Shown here: one piece after another, positions 32,435-45,600 of the stretch | Layout: each line of letters opens with the position of its first letter | Numbering within the stretch: the first letter of the stretch is position 1 | Assembly: GCF_001625215.2 (NCBI RefSeq) | Contig: NC_030383.2 | Coordinates: 5,530,779-5,594,778, forward strand | Direction: 5' to 3' | DNA length: 64,000 nucleotides | Source: Daucus carota subsp. sativus | Taxonomy: Eukaryota; Streptophyta; Magnoliopsida; Apiales; Apiaceae | The notes under the pieces: model-generated | Seen by the model: the letters and a program-made list of their open reading frames with translations, nothing else | What the model was told of the DNA's origin: nothing | Database searches by the model: none | Program-made: the position numbers and the translations under genes

Positions 32435-32723
32435 CTCCCTCCGTCCCTTTTTATCTATCTATTTTGAAAAAAAAAACACATATCAGAATAATTGATTGTA
32501 TAAATTTTTTCATTAAATACCTCTAATTAATATCTTGAAAATGGTGGAATACCCCTACTTTATGTCTTGAAAACATGAATTCAATCAAGTTTTAAATAAA
32601 TCAAGCTTTGAAAATTGAAATTATGAAAAATATCATTAAATTAGTTTTGAAAGTATAAATGGACAGATAAATAGGGACAAATTTTTACTTCCAAAATGTA
32701 CAGATAAATAGTGACGGAGAGAG
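32435..32723. mobile_element. Stowaway-like MITE (289 bp)
   Basis: Ends CTCCCTCCGTCCC and, inverted, CTCTCTCCGTCAC, with TA flanks. The imperfect right terminus suggests an older copy. Confidence 0.8.
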
Positions 32724-32725
32724 TA

Positions 32726-33298
32726 TGTTATCAAGCAATCCTCTCACATTTGGATTCAGTTCTGACTATATTTTGTACTGGATTATCTTACATGATCTTA
32801 ATGAAAATTGATATTTTTTATGACTAATTTATGTTTATGTTATGTATTCTATAAAAGTTTATATCTTAAACTTTCAAAACTTTTGAAATTTTGAATATAT
32901 TTTAGAATTTCGACCATGTTGTTCATCTATAATAGCAAAAGAGAGAAAGACTATTTAGTTAAAATTTTGAACATATAATTAAAATTATAATGAATGTCTA
33001 AAATATAATACATTCCTAGCAGCATATTTTGCGTAGACTAAAATTTTTGCTAGATTGTATTTGTCAAATTTTCAAATGTATGTAATAAAATTTCAAATAA
33101 TTTATTATTATATTAAAGTAATAGATTATATTTAAAATAACTTATTAAAATAATAATAAAATAATATATTATATTTAAAATAACTTATTACAAACTGTCC
33201 AATCAAAACACATAATGCAATTTTTATAAATTAATAATATATTATTATTTTATATTATTTTAACTATTCATTTAATAGGAAATCAATATACTTATATA
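32726..33298. other. Intergenic, very AT-rich, no gene recognised
   Basis: No coding or RNA signals. It includes repeated AATAACTTATTA-type phrases between 33100 and 33200. Confidence 0.45.
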
Positions 33299-34040
33299 AA
33301 GGAGAAGCGAGGGGCGTGTAGGTGGTGCCTCTCACATCGCTACGTTCTATTTTTCTAATTTTATGAAATTTTTGGATGAAAAATATCAAAAAATTTCAGA
33401 TTATTTAATTAAAGGAAAGAGCAGCACACAAATCTTTCTGCACCTATAAATAACCTTATAGGTTGTAGGGTTTTGGATCATCTAAACACAAACTCCTCTA
33501 AAGGAGAAGCGAGGGGCGTGTAGGTGCCGCCTCTCACATCGCTTCGTTCTATTTTTCTAATTTTCTGGAATTTTTGGATGAAAAATATCAAAAATTCGAA
33601 ATACCTTTTTAGGTTCGGATACATTAGAAGCAAGTTTCAGATTCTGATTTTGTTTCGGTTCAAGCACCTTTTAAATGAAGGCTGTTTATACAGTATTAAA
33701 AAAAATAAAAGTTGTTGCAAACAAAGGTAGTTATAGATCGCTATGCAGGAGTCGACAAATCCAAACATAGGAGAAGAATATAGTCTTGACATGATATTGA
33801 TGGATGATCACTAAATTAACAATTACTGATGTATGTTTGTTGGTTATTTTTTTATAATATTTGTTTTGTTCATTGGACGTGTTTGTTATTAATTTTTATA
33901 TGATTTACACAGGATAATATTATTCATGCATTATCTATTTAATCCGTTCAATCAACTTTTAAGTGAAGACTGTTTATACAGTATTAAAAAATAAAAATTA
34001 TTACAAATGAGGGCAGTTATAGACCGCTATGTCACGGATT
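33299..34040. repeat. Paired direct repeats of an unclassified element (possible Helitron remnant)
   Basis: Two direct repeat pairs lie in order. The first (about 33299-33395 and 33501-33597) shares AAGGAGAAGCGAGGGGCGTG and CTCTCACATCGCT.CGTTCTA. The second (about 33661-33748 and 33953-34040) shares CTGTTTATACAGTATTAAAA and AGTTATAGA.CGCTATG. Order and spacing suggest a duplicated or nested non-autonomous element. Helitron identity is only a guess; defined TC and CTRR ends were not confirmed. Confidence 0.45.
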
Positions 34041-34505
34041 TAAGTTGGATGTTTTTGTGCACAATCAATCCAAAAGAATTGGAAGAAGATGACAACATAA
34101 GAATATGATTACTTTTCAAAAAAACAATACAAGTAAAATTAAGATTCGTCGTGCTTTAAATTGTTAATTACGTGTAGAAATTTATTTTCATTTTTTCACC
34201 ATGAATTATAGTCCAATTTTGCAATTTTATATATTAGTATTGGTATTACATCAAGATTTTTATAATATAAAATTTATTTGTTCCTGCAAATATTAATTTT
34301 GAATTATTAATATATTTTTTATAGACAGTTATAAAATTATTTTATTCTACAAATATTAATACTAAATCATTAATATAATTTTTTTTTATTGAATACTTAA
34401 TATATACCACTGCATAAGCTTTTCCTTTTATGTCAGCTATCGTAAATCCCACTACAAGTGAATCATTTGAACCTATTTTATTTTCATTGTATAAAAACCA
34501 GACAA
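34041..34505. other. Intergenic, AT-rich, no gene recognised
   Basis: Nothing recognisable beyond AT-rich DNA and simple TAATATA-like runs. Confidence 0.45.
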
Positions 34506-34514
34506 ATATATCAA

Positions 34515-34707
34515 GGGTTTGTCTAGTGTGTGCCCATGGGCACATGCTAAGCACCAAAATCTATAATTTTGGTGGATTTTGATTAGTGTGGTTGGTGAAT
34601 TTGCAGGGAGGTCCACCATTATAAAGAAGTATGAGCCAATCAAAATCCACCAAACTTATAAAATTTGGTGCTTAGTGTGTGCCCATGGGCACACACTAGA
34701 AAAACCG
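34515..34707. mobile_element. 193-bp Mutator-like MITE, copy C
   Basis: Exactly the same length as copies A and B, with the palindrome GTGCCCATGGGCAC in both arms. Perfect 9-bp target duplication ATATATCAA at 34506-34514 and 34708-34716. First base is G rather than C; the interior has diverged more than between A and B. Confidence 0.92.
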
Positions 34708-34716
34708 ATATATCAA

Positions 34717-35571
34717 TCAATGAAAATAGAATAACACATCCCCACAAACCACCTTTTCAAAGAATATCATCCGGCATCAATCCCCACCCGCCACTATCCT
34801 CAATTAAGTAAAACTCACCCAAAGCACTATCAATAAGATAATTTATTTAAATTTAAATTATAATATTTATTATTTCTTTTATCAAAACAAAATATCTAAA
34901 ATTTGAAAACTCTAGTCAGTTGATAAGAAGTAATTTATATTCTTTCAAAAAAAAAAAAAAGAAGTAATTTATATCATATAAATAATTATATTTTATAAGA
35001 AATTATTTTATTTTATCTTTTCTAATTTATTTGTTCTAAAAAAAAATTATTTAATATTATAATTAATTAAGATGATAAAATAGCTGCTATTTGATTATTT
35101 GCTTTGAGTTAGACTTTATATTATTAAAATTTGTAAAAATTTAAAATTTAGTGCGCAATATCAATACAATAAAATTATTGATATGAAAATATAAGAAAAT
35201 GAAATGACATTATTATTAAAAAAACACCGGGGAACATAACATTTGCCATTTCCTTTTCTTTACCAATCAAGTGGCATAGTCAACCCACAAAAATACAAAC
35301 ACATATTATTCCCCAACCACATTTACAAAAATTACTCCTACTCCTTTTCAGATATTTATTTTCCCCAATAAAAAAAATTAAAAATAGTGCCTTAAATATT
35401 CTTTTTACAAAAGTCAACTCCTCTCAACAATTCCTTTTCATCTGCTTCAAAACTAACACCTGCAGTTGAACAATCTCAAAGTTTCCCATTCCTCCCCTCC
35501 CACAACCAACCTATACACACAAACCCACACCTATACATACAAGCTTTGTGAGTATTTTTGTTTATAATTTC
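34717..35571 (+). promoter_or_regulatory. Upstream region of the PP2C gene
   Basis: No gene seen. AT-rich DNA with a 14-base A run near 34950. A pyrimidine-rich, low-G segment about 35400-35560 is probably the leader. A TATA box was not assigned. Confidence 0.4.
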
Positions 35572-37907
35572 ATGGGCAACGGAATAGGAAAATTCAACCT
35601 CTGTTTTGCCGGAGACGCCGGAGAAATTTCCCGGCGACATCACGATATAGCTATTTATCTGTCTAATCCACTTGATGAGGGATTGGGTCATTCTTTCTGT
35701 TATATCCGGCCCGACCCATCTCGTCTTTCCTCTTCGAAACTGTACTCCGATGACTTCCCGCCACTTTTCCGTACGATTTCCGGCGCTTCGATCAGTGCTA
35801 ATACGTTCACTCCTCTGTCTACATTAATTGACCCTTTTTTGTATAATAATTGTACACTTGATAAAGCTTCTTCCTTTGAAAGCTCGGAGTCTTTTGCTGC
35901 AATTCCGTTGCAGCCCATTCCCCGGAATGTAATTCCGGCGGTTCGGTCAGGCCCAATTTGTAACAGCTCCGGGATGTTATTCGGGTCGGGTCCAATTGAA
36001 AGAGGGTTCTTGTCGGGTCCAATTGAGCGGAGTTTTATATCAGGGCCTTTAGAGAATCAGTCTGAACAGTTGCTGAGGTATAGGCCTAAGTCTAAGAAAT
36101 GGGCTTTTATGAAAATTATTAAGAGGGCTATTTCAAGATCAAATCTTTTGCCTATCGGTAAAGATAAAGAAGTTGATTGGGGGCAGAATGGAAATCTTGA
36201 TAATTTTACTATGAATAATAATAATAATAATTTGAGCAGTCAAGCTAGTTTAGTCGATGATGATGTTGAGGATCATGAAATATTTGATGGTCGAAATGTG
36301 CAGTGGGCTCAAGGGAAGGCGGGTGAGGATCGGATTCATGTTGTGATCTCTGAGGAACATGGTTGGGTTTTTGTTGGAATTTATGATGGTTTTAATGGTC
36401 CTGATGCTACGGATTATCTTTTGAGTAATCTTTACTCGAATGTTTATAAGGAGCTTAAAGGCTTGCTATGGAATGATAAGTATGATGAGAATGAAGAGAA
36501 ATGTTCTTGTGGAGGAGAAGGTGATTTGAAGAGAAAGAGAGGTGAGGATAGAGAGAGGAGCTGGAAGTGTGAAAATGAAATGCATAGATTTGAGACTTCA
36601 GAATTTCCGAGTTGTGGTTCAAATGGAGTAGGGAACACTAATCATTCGGATGTTTTGAGAGCACTTTCAGAGGCCTTGAGGAAAACAGAGGAGGCATATT
36701 TGGAAATTGCTGATATGATGGTTATGGAAAACCCCGAGTTAGCTTTGATGGGATCATGTGTTTTGGCAATGTTGATGAAGGGCGATGATGTTTACTTGAT
36801 GAATGTTGGAGATAGTAGAGCTGTTTTAGCTCAAAAGGTTGATTTGGAACGAATAAGTGAGGAAACTTTGAGTGATCTTGACAGGATTGATGTTGATGAA
36901 TTTGGCAGTTTCACTAGCTTGGCTTCATCGCAGTTAACTGTGGATCATAGTACATCAGTGGAAGAGGTGACATTTTATTTCCTTTGTTCCATTTTACCAT
37001 TGCAATTTTCCCTGGCCTTTTCAATTGTCTAACTTTTTTTATCACTAACTTCTTCAGGAAGTTCAAAGGATTAAAAGTGAGCATCGGGATGATTCCTCAG
37101 CTATAACAAAGGATCGGGTTAAAGGTTCGTTGAAGGTTACTAGAGCTTTTGGCGCTGGTTTTCTCAAACAGGTATACTAGATGTTTTCACCTTGTGTATC
37201 TGTTTTGTGCTTGACCTAGGAAACATGAATTGCAGATATTCCTTTTGATTAAATATGATATATGATCAATCATCTTGTTAATGACTTATTAAGATGAGAG
37301 TTAGATTACAGTCTGAAATTTATACCACACCTTAGTCTATAAAAATTGTTCGACTGCAATGTCTGCTTATGCATTTGTTGCATTTGTTTCTTAATCATCG
37401 TTCACTGTTTAATTTTGCAGCCGAAATGGAATAATGCATTGCTAGAGATGTTCAGAATCGATTATGTAGGAAACTCCCCCTACATTAGCTGTTCCCCTTC
37501 ACTCTATCACCACAGACTTGGTCATAAAGATCGATTCTTGATTCTATCTTCCGATGGACTCTACCAGTACTTCACAAACAAAGAAGCAGTCTCTGAAGTT
37601 GAAACTTTTATAGCATTGTTCCCCGAGGGAGATCCTGCACAACATCTTATAGAAGAAGTACTGTTTCGAGCTGCTAAAAAGGCTGGTAAGATAATCTAAT
37701 AAGCAAATTTAGCAAACAAGTTGAGATCAGTGTCAACTAAATTAAGATTCACATCTTCAAACACACTGAAGTCCTTTAACATGTAATGCAGGTTTGGATT
37801 TTCATGAGCTGCTAGATATTCCACAAGGTGACAGAAGAAAATACCATGATGATGTATCAGTTATCATCATCTCATTCGAAGGGAGGATATGGCGTTCATC
37901 GGTGTAA
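35572..37907 (+). CDS. Protein phosphatase 2C of the POL/PLL (POLTERGEIST-like) group
   Basis: Exons 35572-36966, 37058-37171, 37421-37685 and 37792-37907 give 629 aa. The enzyme is a Mg/Mn-dependent Ser/Thr phosphatase. Seen motifs: AGEDRIHVV near 250-258, metal-binding [12 protein letters not shown] with Asp272, [61 protein letters not shown] and the C-terminal [19 protein letters not shown]. The long N-terminal extension with repeated SGPIER/GPLE phrases and a large acidic insert inside the catalytic domain are typical of POL/PLL proteins, which act in receptor-kinase signalling for stem-cell and leaf development. MGNGIGK at the start fits an N-myristoylation site, suggesting membrane attachment. 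The first in-frame ATG at 35572 was chosen; an upstream GTG in frame is not a likely start. Confidence 0.92.
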
Positions 37908-38428
37908 ATATCGTTTAATTCATTAATTTTTCGATCTTAGTAGAGATACATAAACCCTAGAAAGGAATCAAAGAAGCCAGTTAGTGTGTATTATAGCATA
38001 CAGTTAGTCTTAAGATTAGTGATACTTCACAAATGAGCCTGCTGAGATGTGTTCTGTGTTGGCACACTCAACTCAACATACCTGCTTTTGTAATGAAAAT
38101 TTTATGGAGAGTGGAACATTTTTTCATTTCTTAATAATATCTTGAATTTAGTGGGTTTTTTATGCTCTATATTCTGGTTCACAAGTTGTAATAATTGGAA
38201 AAAGAATAAAATAAATAAAAAGAGAAGTTAAATCTTCTAAGTTCTCATAAGTTGAGTTTGAAATATTCTAGATGCTAGTGATACTTTTGTTGTTTAGTTA
38301 TTTCTTTTGTGATGGAATGATGATAGTGGGAAGGCAAGTCAACTTGTCGAATAATTAAGTTGCTCCACACGTATTGCAATTAGACACCTCTAGTTGACTA
38401 AAATCCATATCTATATACAATGCAATTA
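37908..38428. other. 3' flank of the PP2C gene
   Basis: No gene; the 3' untranslated region probably ends near 38100-38150. Confidence 0.45.
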
Positions 38429-38685
38429 CTCCTCCGTCTCATTTTAGTTGTCACATTTGGTTTTGTGCCGGTCAAATTGACCAAACTTTGACCGCAATTT
38501 ATTAATATTTTATCAATTGGAAAAATAAAAAAAAATATATCATCAGAAATAACTTTTAATCTACTTTAAAATGTAATTTTCAGTTTTTTAAAATAATGAA
38601 GGAGTGACTTGTAATCTTTGGTCAAAAGTTAGTCAATTTGACCAACAAAAAAGGAAATGTGACAACTAAAATGAGACGGAGGGAG
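38429..38685. mobile_element. Stowaway-like MITE (257 bp)
   Basis: Ends CTCCTCCGTCTCATTTTAGT and, inverted, CTCCCTCCGTCTCATTTTAG with TA flanks. Same length and shared interior (GGTTTTGTGCCGGTCAAA) as the element at 31064-31320, in inverted orientation. Confidence 0.87.
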
Positions 38686-40489
38686 TATTATTTATAATCT
38701 ATTTCGGAGGCGTGGTTCCTGCTCGTAACGATCATGGGATAAGGATTTTTTTATTTTTTTTTTAAGAAGAAGAAAAAGATTAATTTTGTAATCCGATTTG
38801 TAATATCATGAATGTATTAATATTTCTAACTAAAATACTATAGATAATTATTTTTTATTATGTATGAATTTATGAGTAGCGATTAAATTTGTGATAATAA
38901 TTTATTAAGTTTGATAAAATGTGCTTTTTCGGGGTCCTTTCACCGAATGAGTTCAAGATATCGTGAGATTTTTTTCATATTATATTATGTTTTGAGAGGA
39001 CTGTAGTGTCCTAAAATTTGACTTACTTTACTGTTGATATTTGATGGTACTCTCAGATTCGTGAATTTTTTGTACTGCTTTGTGCTTATCATTTTCATTC
39101 TTCGTAAATGCTAACTCGTAGTTTTAAATTAAATATTAATATCATAAGATTAGTGCGAGGCTTTTTTAATAAAAACAATTTAGTTAATCATGAATTTATT
39201 ATGTCTTGGAAAATTTATATATTTTAATTTCATTGAATATATCAAATTGATCAAATTGAAGTAGTGTATTTAATTGAGATTTGTTAAAAAAAAATTAAAT
39301 GAAATTCAGGTATATATTATGTGTTAGAATTTTGAGATATTCAATTAATATTTTAAATTATCCTACAAAATCTGATAATACTCATTTACGATTTTAAATT
39401 ATGTTCGAAAATTCACTAATATTTAATTGAGAGTATTTAAAATTCATTGAATTTGACAGTATTCAAATGTTAGCATGAAATGATGGAGTTTATGAGATTT
39501 TTCAGTTGTAATTTATGTTTTTTTTGAAATCTTGTCATAATTCACGAAATTTGAACTATTTTGCTTAAATTTAAGTACTTCACGTCGATATTTTACTTAG
39601 AATTCGCTAGATTCGACATTTTAATATATTAAAATTCTTAAATTATTATTAATCTACTTAAATTTCAATTAAATACTAACTCTTAAGTTAAATCTCATAA
39701 ATTATTATACTCCTAGAATTTCCTTTTTAGAATAAACAAGGGAAGAGGCCAAGAGGGTATACACCTAGGGTTGTCATCAGGGCGGATCTAGAATTAGTTT
39801 TTATAACAAATAAATTTTCGAAAAACATCTATATATTTTCATATTTTCAGGGACACTTATATAATTTTGAAAATTTTGGAATGATAAAAAAACGCCAAAT
39901 TTTTTTTAGGAGGGCACGTGTAGCCATGCCTCTTAGTACATACACCACCCCCGATTGTCATAATATTAAAACATGCATTATAAACTCGGGTCAAGAAAAC
40001 AGTAAACGCGCATTTGATTTTCGTAGGATCTTACTTACAGACTTACAGTAATTTAGTTGATCCGGTCCATCAACTTGAGCTGCAAGCAAGTTATTAGCAA
40101 TGAATTGAGTAATTAAGTAACTACCCACCATGAATTTGATTGCCCGAAGAGATTTCAGATCAACCTTCAATAAATTTAGTCTGAATATATATTTTCAAAA
40201 ATATCTACAAAGTTGTGTACGAGGTCAGAAACCTAACAGAGTACATAGATAGAGGCTCTAGATGTATCAGTACAAAAACGAATAGATAGTCAAGCTAAGG
40301 GAGTAACAGTCACAGAATAAATGTGCATGCATGACCATGACATGAGTAACTAGCTTCACGTCTTTGACTTGTTGGGCTGAATCGGTGTTGTTTCCGTGTA
40401 AAGAATTTATATAAACACATTATTAATGTGTTTATATTGTATCTTACAAATTTGTCAAATGGATGCCAATATCCATGTTCCTTTTGACC
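38686..40489. other. Intergenic, AT-rich; holds one copy of a dispersed repeat
   Basis: No gene recognised. About 39280-39760 consists of degenerate TTTAAATTATGN / ATATTTAATTGAGA phrases that also occur near 49780-50420 and 59520-59900. Around 39775-39965 a GGCGGATCTAGAATT...GCACGTGTAGCCATGCC phrase looks like an old transposon fragment. Confidence 0.4.
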
Positions 40490-41418
40490 TAGGCCTGTAA
40501 ATGGATCGGATATCCGATCCGACCCGATCCGATCCGTGGTTAAATAAATGGATATGGATCCTTATTAAAAAAATCCGATCTGCTAATAATCCGATCCGAT
40601 AATAATCCGGTCCGATAAAGAATGGATATGGATATGGTCAAATCCAATCTGTTAACGATCCGATCCGATTCATGCTTAACTATATTATATATTATATATT
40701 ATATATTATATATTATATTGTATTATAATATAATATATTATTATTAATATATTACATACAAAATAAAAATTTCTAAAGATACAAGACAAAACCCTAGATC
40801 ATATCTTCTTATAATCGATCAGCCGCTCCTAATTCTTGACATGGCTATCACTCTTGTTATCCGGTTAATCTAATAATCAATCTTCTTTTATGTAGAGTAA
40901 GTATAAACACAGGAGCTAACTCTTTCACTTAAAACCTCCTCAATCACCTGGTTCTGTATTTAAGACATATTTATCGATTTTAATCCTTATTAATAGAGGA
41001 GCAAATCATAATTTGCTTCCTCCAAAAGTATTAAGCAACTTATTTATTAATTTTCTATTTACTTGATAAATTCTGTGTTGAAGTTTTTATAAGAACAACC
41101 AACAAAGTTTTTATTAAATACTGCTTTATTAGTTTTTTTTACATATTACACTAAAGTTTATGAATTAATATAGCTAGAAAATATCACTTTTTTTTTGTAT
41201 GGAAGTTCAAACATTGTTCACGGTGAAAAAATATATTTCATAATTTTTAGTGGATCGGGGCTCCGATCCGATTATCCATGATCCGAGTGGATCGGATATG
41301 GATTGACTTGTAAAATATCCGACTCCTGATCCGATCCGATCCGAATCCGATAAATTTAAATGGATTAGGATATGGATTTAGGTAGATCCGATCCAAATCC
41401 GATCCGTTTACAGGCCTA
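40490..41418. mobile_element. Non-autonomous hAT-like element (929 bp) with GATCCGAT subterminal repeats
   Basis: Terminal inverted repeats TAGGCCTGTAAAYGGATCGG and a perfect 8-bp target duplication TTTTGACC (40482-40489 and 41419-41426). Both ends carry many GATCCGAT/ATCGGATC motifs, the arrangement used by hAT transposases for subterminal binding. The interior is AT-rich, with TATATTAT repeats at about 40682-40735 and no transposase. Confidence 0.9.
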
Positions 41419-41426
41419 TTTTGACC

Positions 41427-42610
41427 GGCACTATCCTATTTAATGGAGAATGGTAAAAAGTTTTTCCTCTTTTAAAATAATAGAATTGGAGTTCTAATAT
41501 TTCAAGACTCTTTTTGCTTATGTATAAAAAATAAGGATTTTGTTATTAATTTTAGTTATACATTATTTCTGGATGAAAAGTTCATGTCATAATAGATTAT
41601 AGTTAAATAATTGCTTAGAAATAAAATTATAAAGTGTAATACAAGTTAAACAATCGGAAACAGTCAAACAACTAGTTTCCAACTTTTACAAATTCAAATT
41701 TAAACTACGGTTTACTATGTTTTACCGGTGATCATGATTTTTTTGACAAAAATAGTCAAACAGTTTTAGACATTTTGTTTACTTAACTTAAAAATAAAAC
41801 ACAAAAGCCCAGTCTATTCTTGCGTGATTATATATGTATGTGAATATTTAAATTTCAATTTTGATACACCAACATGAAAAGAATATCAAAACACACCACG
41901 AATATGATCAAGAATATAAATTTTATTTTGTTACACCGAAAGTACATGAATGTAGATCTAGACGGGGTACAAGTGGGGTTTAATAGGATCGGGGCAGAGC
42001 CTAATGAGACTGAGGTCAAGTTTTGGCTCTTAGCCTAGTGAGACTGGAGTCAAGTTTTGGCTCTTAATCGTCGAGGTGGATTGAGTGGAGATGAAAATGG
42101 ATCTAGATAGGTGATGACACATACAAGATGGTGACTTAGGTATAATTTCTCTTGATTTGTATTTTAATTTTAATTTTAATGATTTGTATTTGAACAATTT
42201 GCCTGTATAAATATATATATTACAAATTTTTACATAATTGTATGCAAATATAAAAAATTAATATATATTTCAAAATAACACAAAAAATTATATTTTTAAA
42301 ATATATTTTGATTAAAATTTATTATTATATTTATATTAAATATACATGAAATCTACACAAAAAGAATACAACATGTTGCGAAAAGGATATAATTTTAGTT
42401 AAATACACAAATCCTAAACAAGTTCTTCCAGGGCTTTTCAAATATAACTCATTACTCTCACAAACAAAATCACTTGAATTACTGCCAGAATAACAAATAT
42501 TTGCTTACACGAAATATTTCAGCTTCTTTAAAATGATGATTTTCCACCCGATATTAGGATACATCGAGGGATAAAACTTCATAAAAACCAGTAGGCAACT
42601 GAATGTTCAC
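41427..42610. other. Intergenic, AT-rich, no gene recognised
   Basis: A partial tandem repeat GAG...CAAGTTTTGGCTCTTA occurs twice near 42010-42070. The rest is featureless AT-rich DNA and the 3' flank of the first pectin acetylesterase gene. Confidence 0.45.
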
Positions 42611-45600
42611 TTATGAGACTCTGTCACAAGTAGGATTGCAAGGATAAGGGCAGTCGATTTGTTGCACTATTTTATCATTGAAGTACCAGTCGCCTACAGA
42701 TTCTGCAATACTCTGTCCAAAAATATAACAAAAAACAAAGATGAGAATGTCAATGTGTCATGCAAGACGCACATAAAAAGAAGAGGATGCCATCTAAATA
42801 TCTATATATAATATTAAGAGACACTTATGTGCCGAATCCTTTGACTGATATATGGACATTTAAGAATTAAGACCACCCGAGGAGTCGAGGACCAGGTAGT
42901 TTGCAAAAATATGTGAAGAGAGAAACATGGAAGGAGAAATTAGAAAATAGAAGAAGATGCCTCAATTAAAGTTCTTTGCAAAATCATGTTTAATTTGAGT
43001 TGTATTAATACTTTTGCTGCAAAATTTGACATGTTGCGCTTCGAGTTTTCCAGAATAGGGATATGATCCCATGATCCTAATTTAAGAAACTTCAGGTCCA
43101 AAATTTGGAGGAAGTAAAGCAGATAATTGTCACTAGAAGTCTCATTTCCAGAGAGGGAACAACAAAACGGTATATAACACAGCTTTACTTGCCTTGTTGT
43201 TAATTTTTGGAGCAGCAGGACCATGCCATGTCTCAGCCAATGTCTGGCAATGGACAAAGCATGAATTTATGAACACTCCTCCATTAATTTGTAGAAAGTC
43301 ACTCAGTGCCTTCAATAATGAATTTCGGAAACCTGTATATTATGAAACACTCATGTCTGTGAGTCAGTCCAGTATATCAGCATATCTAAAGGAACTCTTA
43401 CATTCCACCTAGAAGGCATTAGCTTATCTCTATAAGCAGGCTAAATAGGAGAGAACTAAATATTATCAGAGTCAGTGTTGTCTAGCATACAAAGGACTTG
43501 TAGGCTACCATGGGGAATTCGAAATAATCACAACTATTGTATGTAATTAAAACCTTTAGATAATTTCGATGCTTTTTCATAATATGTGTTTTCTTCAAAC
43601 AGCACTAGTTGCTTGATATTGGAGTTGTAGGCTACCACAGGAAATTTGAAATAATCACAACTATTGAATGTTATATGTAATTAAAACCCCTAGATGATTC
43701 CAATGCTCTTTCATAATATGATTTTTCAAAACAGCACCAGTTGCTTGATATTGTCAGTCCATTATAGTTGGATTTTTCCCACATTCTAATAACTATTGAA
43801 GAGCATTTAAAGTCTCTTACATTGCCTGTGTTATTCATAGACAGAAACCTTGTCATATTTAGCCAGCAGATAATGTTAGCTCTATAAGTTAGTAAGCAAT
43901 ACATCACCTTGTAGGATTCCAATTTGTCTGGGACTGCAGCTGTGGATATTAAGCCTGCACTTGGACCAATCTCCACCTAAATCTGATGAAAGTGGCACTA
44001 ATATGTTCGGTATCTGAAATAACAGTAATTATATACATACGTGATGGAAAAATTGTCCTGACAAGTTACGCAAGCCACAAGAAATATTACCTGCCAAGAA
44101 TCATAAGCTGAATTGACAAGGAAAACTGGTGTCGTGATGCTACTTGTGAATTCTTGAGGAAAGAAACACTGATTTTGCTGTTTATAATACAAATAGGGCG
44201 TCCAATGTTACATAGTCCGCAGTTGATAGCAACATAGGATAGTAAATTTAATGGAAGGATATTTAGATGAAAATTCTAAAGAAGTTTACCTTCAACGGAT
44301 CCTTTTTTGCAACACAATCCTTATTCAAACTTTTTGACACACCCTGATATCACAGATTTACATTGAAAAAAAACATTAAATTATACTATTTATAATTATT
44401 GAAGTTAATGCATGCATTAATTACATATAATCAAGTATGAAAAAAAAAGTATATAGCCATTAGCCAATATTAAAATTTGTATTTTGATCTTCACCATTTG
44501 TTTACTCATAACCTAATGAATTTAAAAGTTCTAGGTTCTATGTTTAAAATTGGTTCTAAATTGAACCTAACCCTATACATTATACACATATACCTGTATT
44601 ATAAATGAGAATAGTATATACGGTGCAATATTGAACAGAGCAAGAACCCTTTGTAATGAACATTATCCAGTTCGCTACTAAAACTTGACAATAGCACTTC
44701 TCATGTCATAATTTGGATGATTGAGTACTTGTCATGTTAATGAGATGCAATACTACGTTGAGTTAAAACTAGACAAGCGGCCTCTCGTCATATATTCAAT
44801 AGTGAATCCTCTTAAACTCGGATAAAGGAAGACATAACATAAAGAAAGAATGGGCATAATTGTTGAGACTCAACCTGAAGTTCAACAACATCATGAAAAA
44901 ATGACTCAATGGTGTGGTTTCCAGCAATATCATTTCTGAAAAAGCAAATAAATAATCAAATTACAAGAGGATGCATAAAGTTATTCCAGCTTGAAAATTA
45001 AAGATTCAATAAGATACAGTTAAACATATTGTGCAGGATTAAAGATTAGTATTTAAGTTAATATATGTTTGTGCATGCAAGCTCAAGCTGAAAAACACAC
45101 TCATTGAGGAAAAAGCCTGCATCCGAAAGACACTTGACTTTGGCATTCTTGGGCAAGATATCGCGAAAATCATCACAGTGAATGAGAGTTGCCAAACCTC
45201 CAGCCGAGCATCCTGTCAGAAGAGCCTGCCAAGTCATAAGCACAATCATCTTTTGTTTCATTGCAGAACAATATCTTTAAAAACAGGATATGTAAGGTAT
45301 AAAGTATAAACAGATAATATATTATATAAACCTATTGCAAATGAATGACTTGATATAACAGAATTAATGTGGTATACTATAGGTTGATACATAAATCAGA
45401 AGATTGTATTTGACAAAAATAATACAGTAATTGGTTATAGAATTATATCCCTAACAGAGGATACTCCAGGGAAAAAGATGAAGTTTTAGAAACTTGACAT
45501 TTGGAATTACATGCTAATTCAATTACCTGTCTAGCGTTCGACATTCCTAGTGAAAGGAGTTCGTCTGTGGCTGCTTCCCAGATTAATTGACCGCGGAAGA

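Noticed and set aside
35548..35571. Upstream in-frame GTG as the PP2C start
   Set aside because: Plant genes use ATG, and MGNG at 35572 matches the family N-terminus.
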